A DNA stretch of 64,000 bases from Agaribacillus aureus (GCA_030442055.1 JAUJEB010000001.1:2418001-2482000), one strand, 5' to 3'. Positions 44,548 to 54,234 are shown, counted from the stretch's first letter. The notes: generated by a model from the sequence alone, not told the origin. Program-made: numbers and translations.

Positions 44548-44771
44548 GTCACAAATCTAATTAATTGGCTCATTATCTGTATTAAACTTCAGGCAGAATG
44601 GCAAAAATTGCCTCCTTTTCGTCTCATATTAAACCAATTTATCCCAAATCGGGAATATTTCAGGGGCCACTCAAAACATAACCCCTTAATTATCAAATAC
44701 TTATTCATGGTGGCATAGCCATTGTCAAAGGATAATGGAAAAAACACTAAAACACTTAAATATTAAACACC

Positions 44772-46319
44772 ATGAAAAAGCATTCTATTAAAGAGCTTGT
44801 TATCCTGATCCTAATGTTTTTCCTGGCTTTTAAAGGTTTTACTACACCAGCCAATGAGCCATGTTTAACTGTTTCAAAAGTAAAGATCGTGGTAATTGGA
44901 GCCGATGCTCACCATGACAAGAATCAAAACGGAGAACTTTTTTGGATTAAAAGTTACCGTGACTATCTCAAATCGTTTAATAAAGACAATGAAATTATCA
45001 ATTTAACCCAGAAGGAGTTAAATTCTTATCACATTGTACCTACCGGTTCAACCAGTCCATACGGACGTCCCAAAGCTGATCCGGATCACAATATCACTAA
45101 GGCAATTTCTATGACGCCTGATGCTATTATTGTAAATCTTGAATACAATGATTTAGTGCAGAATTTCCAGGCAAGCGAGCAGATTGTCAACCTGATGTTG
45201 GTAGCGAGTGAAGCTAATAATAAAAACATTCCCATATGGATTAATACGCCTAAGCCATCCACTTTTGATACGCCTGAAAACCATGACAGTCATATCGCGG
45301 TAAAGGAATTGATTATGCAGAGGTTCCATCCCTTTGTAGTTAAATTCTGGGATGCACTGGCCGATGAAAACGGAAACCTAAGACAAGAATTTGCTACAGC
45401 AGACCAGGGGCACGTCAATGCGAAAGGGCAGGAAGTAATGGCTTCCAAATTAGTTGAGGCCGATATCCATCAATATTGTGCCAGAAGAAAGTATAAAGGA
45501 GGTAAGGATATTTCTATCTACAGCCTGAAGTCTGAAGATCAGCTTTCTACAGCGCAAAGCAGAAAATTTAAGGTGACCATCGCCAATTCCGGAAGTGAGA
45601 TCGATCAGGAGATTTCTATCAACCTCGATCTGATCAACCAACAAAATAATCAAAAGTACAGTCAAAATAAAATAATTGGAAGAGGTCTTGAAAGCTGTCA
45701 GTTCAAATCTATTGAGTTTACAGTAAATGATTTGCCTTACGGTGATTACAAAGTTTCAGCCTATGTCGCAAAAAGAATAGACCGTAATCCGGATAATGAT
45801 ACAACGCATATGACCTTGAAACATCTGGCTCTAAACACGCCTGCAAAAGGTCAAACAAAGAAAATCCAGGTTGATAATAAAGTGGAACTATATGCCATCA
45901 ACATCGATGGCTTTAGTTCCCACTTTAACCGGTACAACAAGGAAGAAGCGTATTCCTTTACCAACGGTGGTGATGTCAAGGTATATGAAATCGAAGATAT
46001 CTTCAATGAGCAGGATACCGAATCAACTACCTTCAAAATTTTAGCAGAGAGGATCATGGAAATTAGCGCCTTTGAGGTTGAAGTGGAAAATCCGGGAGCG
46101 AAGTTAGTGGAGGTATTTTACAAAAGGAACCTGAATGAACAAAAGGATAATTCCCTGGAGTATTGGAACCTGGCCAGCTCACAGGAAATTTTCGTGGAGA
46201 AAGGATCAAATCAAATAGAGATTTCGACTAAAGACATTCATTTGGACAGAAAAGACAATGTGGGAATTTATATAAGGACAAGAGATTTATCCGGCTTACC
46301 TATGAGCCGTAATAAATAG
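44772..46319 (+). CDS. Exported SGNH-hydrolase-like protein, probably inactive, with C-terminal adhesion-like part
   Basis: 515 residues. A signal peptide (about 1-24) precedes an SGNH-like domain (about 36-230) of a Bacteroidota type that normally begins VLGSSTAAG. Here the block reads VIGADAHHD (41-49), so the catalytic Ser is missing. The other blocks are kept: LEYND (123-127, the Asn block) and the Asp/His pair in DQGH (211-214). Residues about 240-345 look like a CARDB-type beta-sandwich (KFKVTIANSGSEIDQEI), followed by a further beta-rich region to the end. It is most likely a surface or periplasmic binding protein rather than an esterase. Confidence 0.72.
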   Translation: MKKHSIKELVILILMFFLAFKGFTTPANEPCLTVSKVKIVVIGADAHHDKNQNGELFWIKSYRDYLKSFNKDNEIINLTQKELNSYHIVPTGSTSPYGRPKADPDHNITKAISMTPDAIIVNLEYNDLVQNFQASEQIVNLMLVASEANNKNIPIWINTPKPSTFDTPENHDSHIAVKELIMQRFHPFVVKFWDALADENGNLRQEFATADQGHVNAKGQEVMASKLVEADIHQYCARRKYKGGKDISIYSLKSEDQLSTAQSRKFKVTIANSGSEIDQEISINLDLINQQNNQKYSQNKIIGRGLESCQFKSIEFTVNDLPYGDYKVSAYVAKRIDRNPDNDTTHMTLKHLALNTPAKGQTKKIQVDNKVELYAINIDGFSSHFNRYNKEEAYSFTNGGDVKVYEIEDIFNEQDTESTTFKILAERIMEISAFEVEVENPGAKLVEVFYKRNLNEQKDNSLEYWNLASSQEIFVEKGSNQIEISTKDIHLDRKDNVGIYIRTRDLSGLPMSRNK

Positions 46320-46341
46320 GTGTTTAGTGTTTTCAATGACT

Positions 46342-46374
46342 AAAGAGACCGTGCGATCTGTTACGGTCTCTTTT
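46342..46374 (+). terminator. Terminator after the SGNH-like gene
   Basis: A perfect 11-bp stem (46342-46352 with 46363-46373), a 10-nt loop and a closing run of Ts, 22 nt past the stop codon. Confidence 0.9.
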
Positions 46375-46492
46375 GCCTTTTATTTATTCAACATGGTATT
46401 TTCGCTTTCAATAAAATAAAATGTAAATTAGTAAAACAGATGGGGTCATATTTTGTCTGCTTTTTATCCTTCCAACACTAAGAATTATCTTT

Positions 46493-46942
46493 ATGAAAAA
46501 TTTAATAATGGCTTTCCTTCTGCTGACTCCGATCCTGACCAATGCTCAGGATATGGATTTTAAAAAGCTAAAACTTGTATTGGCCAAAGAAGCTGTCATC
46601 GTTCAGGAGGCGGGCAATGCGGTAGAATACGAACTAAATGGCTTGAAAATTTACCTTATCACCGACGAAACCGCCAACAGAATGCGTTTAATGGCCGGTA
46701 TCGATGAAGCGGCAAAGCTGACCCGTGAGGATCTCGATATTTTGATGGAAGCCAATTATGACCGCGCACTTGACGCAAAATACGCCATTTCCGATAAAAT
46801 ATTATGGGCAGTCTATGTACATCCTTTACGTGAACTTCACGAAAAACAAATTGTGGATGCTCTCTACCAGGTTTTTGCACTGGTAAAAAACTATGGTACT
46901 ACCTATACCAGTACTGACATGATTTTTGGAGGTGGCAATTAA
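46493..46942 (+). CDS. Exported protein with YbjN/T3SS-chaperone-like fold
   Basis: 149 residues. A signal peptide (about 1-18) is followed by an alpha/beta domain: FKKLKLVLAKEA, NAVEYELNGLKIYLITDE, NRMRLMAGIDEA, LDILMEANYDRALDAKYAI, ILWAVYVHPLRELHEKQIVDAL. This pattern fits the YbjN-like superfamily found in many short Bacteroidota proteins. No enzymatic motif is visible. It stands alone between two intergenic regions. Confidence 0.7.
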   Translation: MKNLIMAFLLLTPILTNAQDMDFKKLKLVLAKEAVIVQEAGNAVEYELNGLKIYLITDETANRMRLMAGIDEAAKLTREDLDILMEANYDRALDAKYAISDKILWAVYVHPLRELHEKQIVDALYQVFALVKNYGTTYTSTDMIFGGGN

Positions 46943-47256
46943 GATCCTGCCTTATAAACCATTTTAAAATAACGAAAAGACGGGCTTTTCATATAGTAGC
47001 AGGGAGAGCAAATGGCTCACATTATACTATTCTATTTCACCTATCTAATGGCATTCTCTCCGTCGAAATCCCCTCTTCAACCACCAAATATCCCATTTCA
47101 GTCCCTAATTATTAACCCATATCGGATTTGCATTTCGTATTAGTAAAATTCCGTTCATCTTTGTAATATGGTAATCTGAATTAAAGAAGGCCCATGGCTT
47201 ATTTTAAAACAGCTTGTAACCGCTAATTAACAAATTAATGCACGTTCAGAAGAAGT
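46943..47256. other. 314-nt intergenic region before the first three-module gene
   Basis: It holds only a weak 6-bp hairpin near 46974-46990 and AT-rich DNA. It is the likely site of a promoter for the gene at 47257, possibly a LytTR target, but I see no clear repeated site. Confidence 0.4.
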
Positions 47257-48516
47257 ATGGAAATGCAGAGGAAAAGACGCTTTAACTTATTATTAATCTT
47301 TGTTGCTATTTTTTTTGCACACTTGATTATACCAAAATCAATGGCGCAAAATGATGAGGGATTCATGTATGGAAAAGTTACGACAGTGTCGGGCAACGTT
47401 TATCTGGGACAGCTGAGGTGGGGAGATGAAGAGATATTCTGGAATGACATTTTTAACAGTTCGAAAGTATCAAACAATAATTTTAAATACATACATGAGG
47501 AGGAGGAGCAAGATGACGAAAAGGAAAACAGTTGGTTGGACTTTGATTGGAAATTCCTCAGTATTTGGGATGATAAATTTTCCAGCACCTCCCACCGTTT
47601 TGCCTGTAGGTTTGGCGATATTAAATCAATTATTATCAGGGGAGATGAAAAAGTAGATGTCCTTTTAAAAAACGGTGCTAAAATAAATGTCAGAGGTGGT
47701 TCCAATGATATCGGTACTAAAATAAAAATATACGACGCGGAAATCGGGAGGCTTGAGTTGCGGTGGAGTAAAATCAGGCAAATAGACTTTATGCCCACAC
47801 CTACCAGCCTGAATTATAAATTTGGCCACCCCCTTTTCGGAACCGTTGAGACTTACAGAAAGGGAGATTTTGTAGGTTACGTGCAGTGGGACCATGACGA
47901 GCGAATTTCCAGTGACATCCTTGATGGTAAAAGCCAGGATGGCGGTCTGAAAATCCCATTTGGCAACATCAAGATTTTAGAAAGCAAAAACAGCGGCAGC
48001 ATCGTCATATTAAACTCAGGAAGAGAGATCTACCTGACCGGTTCCAATGACGTAAATAAGGAAAACAGGGGTATCATCGTAACTTCTGACCAGCTTGGAA
48101 AAATTGATATACCATGGAGGGAGTTCAAAAAAGTGACTTTTGAAAAAACAATGCAAAGTGGCGCCTCCTATCAATCTTATCCCACCCCAAGAGCCATTAA
48201 GGGAAAAGTTAAGATCATTGGCGGTGAATCCCTGCAAGGATTAATTGTTTACGATTTGGATGAGTCGTGGGATTTTGAATTGTTAGACGGAAATGATGAT
48301 AATTTGAAATATAGAATCCCTTTCAGAAATATTAAAAAGATCATTCCCAAAAACTACAATTACTCCCTGGTGACCTTAAGAAATGGCCTTGAATTGCTGC
48401 TGGGAGATGAAAGGGATGTTTCTGAAGAAAACGACGGACTGCTGATATTCAAAAGAAACCATGAAAAGCCCACTTACATAAAATGGAAAACAGTTGATGA
48501 AATTATATTTGACTGA
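47257..48516 (+). CDS. Exported three-module beta-rich protein, paralog A
   Basis: 419 residues. A signal peptide (about 1-31) is followed by three repeats of roughly 125-135 residues. Each begins with a GxVxTxxGxxxxGxxxW/D-type stretch (YGKVTTVSGNVYLGQLRW; FGTVETYRKGDFVGYVQW; KGKVKIIGGESLQGLIVY) and ends with a FxxIKxI...LxNGxxxxLxxSxDV...W block (GDIKSI, GNIKIL, RNIKKI). It is a clear paralog of the protein at 50601, with the LytS/LytTR genes between them. I do not recognise the family. The predicted location is periplasm or cell surface. Confidence 0.85.
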   Translation: MEMQRKRRFNLLLIFVAIFFAHLIIPKSMAQNDEGFMYGKVTTVSGNVYLGQLRWGDEEIFWNDIFNSSKVSNNNFKYIHEEEEQDDEKENSWLDFDWKFLSIWDDKFSSTSHRFACRFGDIKSIIIRGDEKVDVLLKNGAKINVRGGSNDIGTKIKIYDAEIGRLELRWSKIRQIDFMPTPTSLNYKFGHPLFGTVETYRKGDFVGYVQWDHDERISSDILDGKSQDGGLKIPFGNIKILESKNSGSIVILNSGREIYLTGSNDVNKENRGIIVTSDQLGKIDIPWREFKKVTFEKTMQSGASYQSYPTPRAIKGKVKIIGGESLQGLIVYDLDESWDFELLDGNDDNLKYRIPFRNIKKIIPKNYNYSLVTLRNGLELLLGDERDVSEENDGLLIFKRNHEKPTYIKWKTVDEIIFD

Positions 48517-48553
48517 CTGATTTACTGAAAAAACAATAATCACGAAACGTCAT

Positions 48554-49612
48554 TTGAAATTATTACCTTTCCTGGTGATTAAAACCGATAGCTTGAAATT
48601 GACAATCAAAAAATGGGTAACCATAGGGGTCAGCCTGCTTCTGGCAGGAACTGCGGTTTATTTTTTGATCAAAATACAACCCCCGATCAGCTTTTACATT
48701 ACCTTCACATGGATTCTGCTGATAGCATCGCTACTTTGGATAGGTAGCACATTGATTTCCAGATTTTTAGACAAAAAACTTCCCTGGAAGGAGTACGTAA
48801 CCGCACGGTTTTTCATTCAGTTGGGTTTAACTATTATCTACTCTTTATTTTGCGTTAATACATCTTACTTTTTACTTAAGAAACTTTTTACCAACGACCC
48901 GCCTGTATGGGAACAGGTCCTCCTCACCAACATTTACGGCCTTCTCCTCATTCTCCCGACCTTTTCCATTTATTTTGGCATTCATTTTCTCAAGGCATGG
49001 AAAAAATCCCAGCTGGAAACAGAGAGGTTGCAAAAGGAGGGTATGAGGTCACAGTTACAGGCACTTAGGAATCACCTGGATCCTCATTTTTTATTTAATA
49101 ATTTAAATATCTTATCCATACTGATCGATAAAGACCAGGCCCTCTCGAAGCAATACCTGGAACGGTTTGCCGAGGTCTACAGAATCATTTTACAAAATGA
49201 AGTATCGGAGTTAATAACACTTAAAAAGGAGCTTGACTTTATTAAATCTTATCTTTATCTAATTAAGATACGGTTTCAGGACGATATCAATGTTGATTTA
49301 AACATAGAAGCACACCTAAAAATGAAGATGGTACCACCTTTAAGCATTCAGATGTTAATCGAAAATTGTATCAAGCACAATGCTATCACCGAAACCAGTC
49401 CTCTGGCGATTAACATCTTTACGGAAGATGATGAATACCTGGTGGTTAAAAACAACTTAAAACCGAAAAAAACCGGTGGTAATGGAAAAAGCAGTGGTTT
49501 AGAAAACATCCGGAATCGCTACCGTTATTTTACCGACAAAAATTTAATCATAGAGCAGTCTACTACCCATTTTATCATAAAAATCCCATTATTGGAAATC
49601 GAGGAGTTATGA
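48554..49612 (+). CDS. LytS-type sensor histidine kinase
   Basis: 352 residues. Four membrane helices (about 22-42, 48-68, 85-105 and 120-145) are followed by a coiled linker and the His-kinase domain: RNHLDPHFLFNNLNIL with the phospho-acceptor His (about 178-193) and an ATPase part with MLIENCIKHN and SGLENIRNRYR. The frame starts at TTG with no close ATG, so TTG is the likely start. It overlaps the LytTR regulator by 4 nt. Such kinases sense membrane or cell-surface conditions through the helices. Confidence 0.93.
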   Translation: MKLLPFLVIKTDSLKLTIKKWVTIGVSLLLAGTAVYFLIKIQPPISFYITFTWILLIASLLWIGSTLISRFLDKKLPWKEYVTARFFIQLGLTIIYSLFCVNTSYFLLKKLFTNDPPVWEQVLLTNIYGLLLILPTFSIYFGIHFLKAWKKSQLETERLQKEGMRSQLQALRNHLDPHFLFNNLNILSILIDKDQALSKQYLERFAEVYRIILQNEVSELITLKKELDFIKSYLYLIKIRFQDDINVDLNIEAHLKMKMVPPLSIQMLIENCIKHNAITETSPLAINIFTEDDEYLVVKNNLKPKKTGGNGKSSGLENIRNRYRYFTDKNLIIEQSTTHFIIKIPLLEIEEL

Positions 49613-50370
49613 AAGTATTAATTATTGAAGACGAGGCTTTGGCAGCTGAAAAGTTGCAAATCATGCTAAATGAAATTGATCATGAGCTCGAAGTGACAGG
49701 AATTACCAAATCGGTGGAGGGTTCCATTCAATGGCTGGAAAATAACCCTGAACCCGATTTAATTATTTGTGATATCCACCTTTCAGACAGCCTGTGCTTT
49801 GATATTTTTACAGTGTTAAAACCCAAGTGTCCCATCATTTTTGCGACGGCCTATGATCAATATGCCATTCAGGCTTTTGAAGTAAACAGCATTGATTACT
49901 TGCTAAAACCTGTACAAAAGGAAAAACTGGAAAACAGCCTCAAAAAATTCCACCGCTTAAAAGCAAAAAACACAATGAATTTTTCAGACCTGAATCAGAT
50001 AGCCAATCTCTTAAATCAATCGAACAAGGATTACAAGTCAAGGTTTCTCGTTAAAGTCGGCACGAAAATTAAATCTATTCAAGTCAATCATATCTCCTAC
50101 TTTTTTACACATGATAAGATGACTTATATCGTGGCAAAAGATGGCAAGAAGTACCCCATTGACCATACACTGGAAGAAATAGATAACCTGCTTGACCCTG
50201 GCCAGTTTTTTAGAATTAATAGGAAATATGTTATTCATATTGAATCGGTTAATGAAATACATCCTTATTTTAAAGGCCGGCTGAAATTAAGCCTGAATCC
50301 GGCAATGCCCGACGACATCGTCATTAGCTCTGAAAAAACACCTGCCTTCAAAGCATGGCTGGATAAATAG
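49609..50370 (+). CDS. LytTR-family response regulator
   Basis: 253 residues. A receiver domain (1 to about 120) has the acidic patch EDEALAAEK, the phosphorylated Asp in IICDIHL (about 54) and the closing KPVQKEKL. A LytTR DNA-binding domain (about 145-250) is marked by FLVKVGTKIKSI, FTHDKMTYI, YPIDHTLEEI and RINRKYVIH. It should bind short direct repeats in promoters. Overlap with the kinase gene shows they form one system. The genes on both sides code for the same secreted protein type, which makes those genes natural targets. Confidence 0.94.
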   Translation: MKVLIIEDEALAAEKLQIMLNEIDHELEVTGITKSVEGSIQWLENNPEPDLIICDIHLSDSLCFDIFTVLKPKCPIIFATAYDQYAIQAFEVNSIDYLLKPVQKEKLENSLKKFHRLKAKNTMNFSDLNQIANLLNQSNKDYKSRFLVKVGTKIKSIQVNHISYFFTHDKMTYIVAKDGKKYPIDHTLEEIDNLLDPGQFFRINRKYVIHIESVNEIHPYFKGRLKLSLNPAMPDDIVISSEKTPAFKAWLDK

Positions 50371-50600
50371 TTTATCATACAGTCCGGTCTCTGCAGTAAA
50401 ATCAAAAGTATGCATGTCTGGTCACGGCGATAGCCCATACCAGTTTTAGCCGTTACGCATTGCCAAATTACCCTGGCATTTCAGTTGTTACATATCCCGT
50501 TTCATCTGTCTTATGTGCCGTTAGGTCGGAGTTAGCTTCTATCTATAGGGTCGATTCTGCATTTTTGATACAGGTTATTAAGAAATCAAAATTTCGGGTT

Positions 50601-51851
50601 ATGAAAATCAAAGCTTACCATTATCTACTACTCCCGGCTGTATTTATCTTTCTCACAGCGCCTTTAGTTTTATTTGGCCAGTCTGATGAAGGCTTTATTT
50701 ACGGAAAAGTCACCACCATCGATGATGACACTTACACAGGCGCCATTCGCTGGGGTAAGGAAGAGATTTATTGGTTTGACATGTTTAATTCTTCCAAACC
50801 CAAAAATAAAAACCTGAAATACTTATCTGCTGAAAATCGAAACGATCTTAACAGAGATAAGGGCAGGTGGTCATCAAAATGGACAAATATTGTGGTCCAA
50901 TCAAGATGGAACTGGAATTCTTCCCACACCCACTCCTTTGCCTGCAACTTTGGTGACATAGCATCTCTGGAAATAGTTGGTTGGGATAAAATAGAATTAA
51001 CGTTAAAAAACGGAGAAATTTTGGATCTCGACGGCGGCTCAAATGATATTGGAACAAAAATCCGTGTCTATGACAACGATCTTGGTATCGTAGATTTAAG
51101 ATGGAGCCGGGTGGAAAAGATCGTATTTATGGATACACCCAAAAAACTGGAAAGCAAATTTGGAGAGCCTTTGTATGGTACGGTAGCAACAGATGGCGGT
51201 GATTTTACAGGATTTGTACAGTGGGATCACGATGAAAGGATCAGCACCGACAAGCTGGATGGTGATAATGCAGATGGTGATATGTCCATTGAATTTGGTA
51301 AAATCAAATCCATTGAAAGAGATGGAAGGGGAAGTAGGGTGGTTTTAAAATCCGGAAGAGATTTTTATCTAACTGGAAGCAATGATGTCAATGGTGAGAA
51401 CAGGGGGATTATTGTGAATATGCCTGGAGTAGGCCGTGTGGATATCGAATGGCGTGACTTTAGAAAAGTAACCTTTACGAACACTCCCAAAAACGCCGGT
51501 CCGGCCTATGCCAGTTACAAGTCTCCAAATGAGTTAAGCGGCAAAATAATAACAGAAGACGGGTCGAGCTTTACCGGGAGAATTATATATGATCTTGACG
51601 AAGCCTATGACTGCGAAATACTACAGGGAAACGAGGATGACATAGCATATCTGATCCCTTTTCGAAACATTAAAAAGATCCATCCTAAAAACTATAGCTA
51701 CACCAGGGTTGAACTTAACAATGGGAAAAAATTAATGTTAAGCGACTCTCAGGACGTAACGGAAAAGAATGACGGAGTGCTGGTATTTACGGATAAAAAC
51801 GACCCGACTTATATTCCCTGGGACGAGGTGGATGAGATTATTTTTGATTAA
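50601..51851 (+). CDS. Exported three-module beta-rich protein, paralog B
   Basis: 416 residues from the ATG, which restores a normal signal peptide (MKIKAYHYLLLP..., to about 28); the longer frame starts at TTG 47 codons upstream and lacks one. The mature protein has the same three-module plan as the protein at 47257, with matching lines such as DEGFIYGKVTT, VQWDHDERIS, LTGSNDVN, ENRGII, IPFRNIKKI and the closing WDEVDEIIFD. A terminator follows at 51961. Family and function are unknown. Confidence 0.85.
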   Translation: MKIKAYHYLLLPAVFIFLTAPLVLFGQSDEGFIYGKVTTIDDDTYTGAIRWGKEEIYWFDMFNSSKPKNKNLKYLSAENRNDLNRDKGRWSSKWTNIVVQSRWNWNSSHTHSFACNFGDIASLEIVGWDKIELTLKNGEILDLDGGSNDIGTKIRVYDNDLGIVDLRWSRVEKIVFMDTPKKLESKFGEPLYGTVATDGGDFTGFVQWDHDERISTDKLDGDNADGDMSIEFGKIKSIERDGRGSRVVLKSGRDFYLTGSNDVNGENRGIIVNMPGVGRVDIEWRDFRKVTFTNTPKNAGPAYASYKSPNELSGKIITEDGSSFTGRIIYDLDEAYDCEILQGNEDDIAYLIPFRNIKKIHPKNYSYTRVELNNGKKLMLSDSQDVTEKNDGVLVFTDKNDPTYIPWDEVDEIIFD

Positions 51852-51911
51852 TACAAAATCTGTGAAATCCCTCAATAACAATAACGTTTCGTATATTTTA
51901 CAATTGTGAGA

Positions 51912-51940
51912 TTAAATGCCATAATTTGGCAGGCATTTAA
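51912..51940. repeat. Perfect 9-bp inverted repeat
   Basis: TTAAATGCC (51912-51920) pairs with GGCATTTAA (51932-51940). It lies between paralog B and its terminator and might be a second, weaker stop element. Confidence 0.5.
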
Positions 51941-51960
51941 AATTATCTTCGCAACAAAGA

Positions 51961-51998
51961 TTTCCTGAGATCGAAAGGTTTCAGGAAATTTTTATTTT
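51961..51998 (+). terminator. Terminator after paralog B
   Basis: A 12-bp stem (8 perfect pairs plus four inner pairs, two of them G-T) closed by a GAAA tetraloop and followed by a long T-rich run. It sits about 110 nt after the stop codon. Confidence 0.85.
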
Positions 51999-52067
51999 GG
52001 TTAAATCAGCTATAATTAGAAACACCTTTATTAATTTGCACCCCAGAAACTAACCAAACAATTAATC

Positions 52068-52502
52068 ATGAATAAGATCTTAAAATACGGGAGGATTTGC
52101 TTGTTAATAATGTTGATCGGGCATTTGGTCAGTTGCCAGCAAAAAAAGGAGAGTCCCACGGCTCTTTTGTTTGAAGAAACTATGGATTTACATGATGTCG
52201 CTATGGCGAAAATGGGTGAAATCTATAAATTAAAAAAGTCACTTACAGAGAAAAGCGATAGCTTATTACAGATAACCCCAGTAGACAGTTCGCTACAGGA
52301 AAAATTCACCTATTTGATTAATCAATTGGAAACTGCCGATGAATCGATGATGTCGTGGATGGCTCAATTTGAAACCAAATACAAAAATGAAGATTCGGAA
52401 GAAAGTTTAAACTATTATGAGGATCAAAAGCAAAAGATACTGGTAGTAAGCAAATCTATGAACGAAGCTATCGATCAAGCCCGGAAAGCAACACAAAATT
52501 AG
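52068..52502 (+). CDS. Lipoprotein, mostly helical, unknown function
   Basis: 144 residues. The lipoprotein signal ends at a Cys around residue 24 (IGHLVSC), and the rest is mostly helical with heptad-like spacing (MGEIYKLKKSLTEKSDSLL, KFTYLINQLETADESMMSWM). No motif of known function is visible. Its 3' end overlaps the nucleoside phosphorylase gene on the other strand by 4 nt. Confidence 0.7.
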   Translation: MNKILKYGRICLLIMLIGHLVSCQQKKESPTALLFEETMDLHDVAMAKMGEIYKLKKSLTEKSDSLLQITPVDSSLQEKFTYLINQLETADESMMSWMAQFETKYKNEDSEESLNYYEDQKQKILVVSKSMNEAIDQARKATQN

Positions 52503-53356
52503 ACCCTGTCCAGAACTTTTACAATCAGTGAATCGATGGCCTTGGCAGGGTCTTTTGAAAACTTGTCTTCAATTCTATTGGCGAGAATGGCGTTAAGGCT
52601 GATAACCTCATGTCCCAGAATACGTCCCATGGCATAATAGCCGGCGGTCTCCATTTCAAAGTTAGTCAGCCAAAAATTGTCGTAGTGAAAATAATTGAGA
52701 TCCTTTATAAGGTCATCAAACCTGGATTTTGCCCGTACAGACCGACCCTGGGGTGCGTAAAACCCGGGACAGGTAAGTGTATTGCCTTCGATCATGTCAA
52801 AGGCAAATTTTCTTTTTAATTCTTCAGAACCTTTTACACAATATGGTTGAAATGGCAAATTAATCTTTTCCTTCAACTCTTGCCCAATTACCTTTTCGAA
52901 TTCCGTCTGTGGAAGATCATAAAAACTCATCAGCGTATCAAAACCAACGCCATAGTCTGACACAAGGTGACTGTCACATTTCAAATCAATTTGAAGACTT
53001 CCCGAGGTCCCAATCCTGATAATCTGAAGTTTGCGTTTTTTATCCCTGACTTTTCTCGTTTTAAAGTCGACATTAGCCAGCGCATCTAACTCCGTCAGCA
53101 CGATTTCTATGTTGTCAGTGCCCATGCCCGTACTCATTACGGTCAGCCTTTTCCCCTTATAACTACCAACGTGGGTGATAAACTCTCGTTTATTCATTTC
53201 AAACTCAATATTGTCAAAGTGTTGACTCACCTTATAAACTCTGCCAGGGTCACCCACTGTAATAATCAAATCCGCAATATGTTCCGGCTTTAAGTTAAGG
53301 TGATAAACCGAACCATCGTTATTTATAATTAAATCGGTTTGGGGAATTTTGCTCAT
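52499..53356 (-). CDS. Nucleoside phosphorylase (uridine/purine type)
   Basis: 285 residues. Motifs of the PNP/UDP family are present: VGDPGRV, VMSTGMGTDNIEIVLTEL, IRIGTSGSLQ (phosphate-binding) and NFEMETAGYYAMG (nucleoside-binding Glu and Met). The length is longer than E. coli Udp or DeoD, as in Bacteroidota uridine phosphorylase-like proteins. It should cleave a nucleoside to a free base and ribose 1-phosphate. Uridine versus purine specificity cannot be decided from sequence alone. Confidence 0.9.
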   Translation of the reverse strand: MSKIPQTDLIINNDGSVYHLNLKPEHIADLIITVGDPGRVYKVSQHFDNIEFEMNKREFITHVGSYKGKRLTVMSTGMGTDNIEIVLTELDALANVDFKTRKVRDKKRKLQIIRIGTSGSLQIDLKCDSHLVSDYGVGFDTLMSFYDLPQTEFEKVIGQELKEKINLPFQPYCVKGSEELKRKFAFDMIEGNTLTCPGFYAPQGRSVRAKSRFDDLIKDLNYFHYDNFWLTNFEMETAGYYAMGRILGHEVISLNAILANRIEDKFSKDPAKAIDSLIVKVLDRV

Positions 53357-53458
53357 GAATAAAGTGAAAATTGTGCTGACAAATCAAATTATAAAATACT
53401 AACAAACCATTAGCAAAAGTTTAAATTAATATTATGAAAATCAATGTCTTTCGACAAA

Positions 53459-54097
53459 CTATTTTTCGACAGGCTTTGCAGGATTACCAAATACGGTTTG
53501 ACCACTGGAAACATCGGTAATGACTACTGAACCGGCGCCAACGCGTGCCCCCTCCCCGATCGTTACGCCTGAGACAACCGTAACACCAGCACCTATAAAA
53601 GCTTCCGCTCCGATATGAACTCCTGCATTGATAATGCTGCCGGCGCCAATCTGCACAAAGTCTTCCAAAACTACCTCATGATCAATGATAGCTCCCGAGT
53701 TGACGATGCAATGGTTTGAGATCTTTGCATTTGCCCCTACCAGTACGCCGGCGTTAATGAAATTTCCATGTCCCAGAAAAACGCTTTCCGGAATATTCAC
53801 AAATTTGTGAATAGCATTTACGGGCATTTTTTTCCTTTTCTCGTTGATCATCTTAACCAACCCCTTCCTGTAAGCGTTCTCGTCAACGGCGACGAAGGCC
53901 TCAGCCTTTTTCCCAATTAATTTAAGGTACCCGGCATCATCCGTGGCGCCCAATACCGTAACGCCATTTATCTGCTGGTTATGAAGTGAGACACTATCAT
54001 CCAAAAAACCATAGACAATAACCTGATTGCTATCGAAAATTTCCTGAGCTGCTTTGGCTATGCCATCAGCACCAAATATTATGACAGGGTTTTCCAT
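53459..54097 (-). CDS. Sugar O-/N-acetyltransferase, NeuD/PglD type
   Basis: 212 residues. An N-terminal Rossmann-like part (VIIFGADGIAKAAQEIF, about 4-20, and GFLDD) is followed by a left-handed beta-helix of hexapeptide repeats (VFLGHGNFINAGV, HCIVNSGAIIDHEV, IGAGSIINAGVHIGAEAFIGAGV, VTIGEGARVGAGS). Such proteins acetylate an amino-sugar using acetyl-CoA. The usual PglD His is seen in DHEV. The gene stands alone, so the sugar pathway is unknown. Confidence 0.9.
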   Translation of the reverse strand: MENPVIIFGADGIAKAAQEIFDSNQVIVYGFLDDSVSLHNQQINGVTVLGATDDAGYLKLIGKKAEAFVAVDENAYRKGLVKMINEKRKKMPVNAIHKFVNIPESVFLGHGNFINAGVLVGANAKISNHCIVNSGAIIDHEVVLEDFVQIGAGSIINAGVHIGAEAFIGAGVTVVSGVTIGEGARVGAGSVVITDVSSGQTVFGNPAKPVEK

Positions 54098-54234
54098 TTA
54101 GATCAATTTTTAGGAGGGCAAAGGTAAGACGATAAGATGCACACTTCAAAATAAAAAAAGATTAACTATCGGCTTATAACAAAATAAATTTCAGTGGGAA
54201 ACAACAGGCACCAACCTTCTTATTCCAAAAGGAG

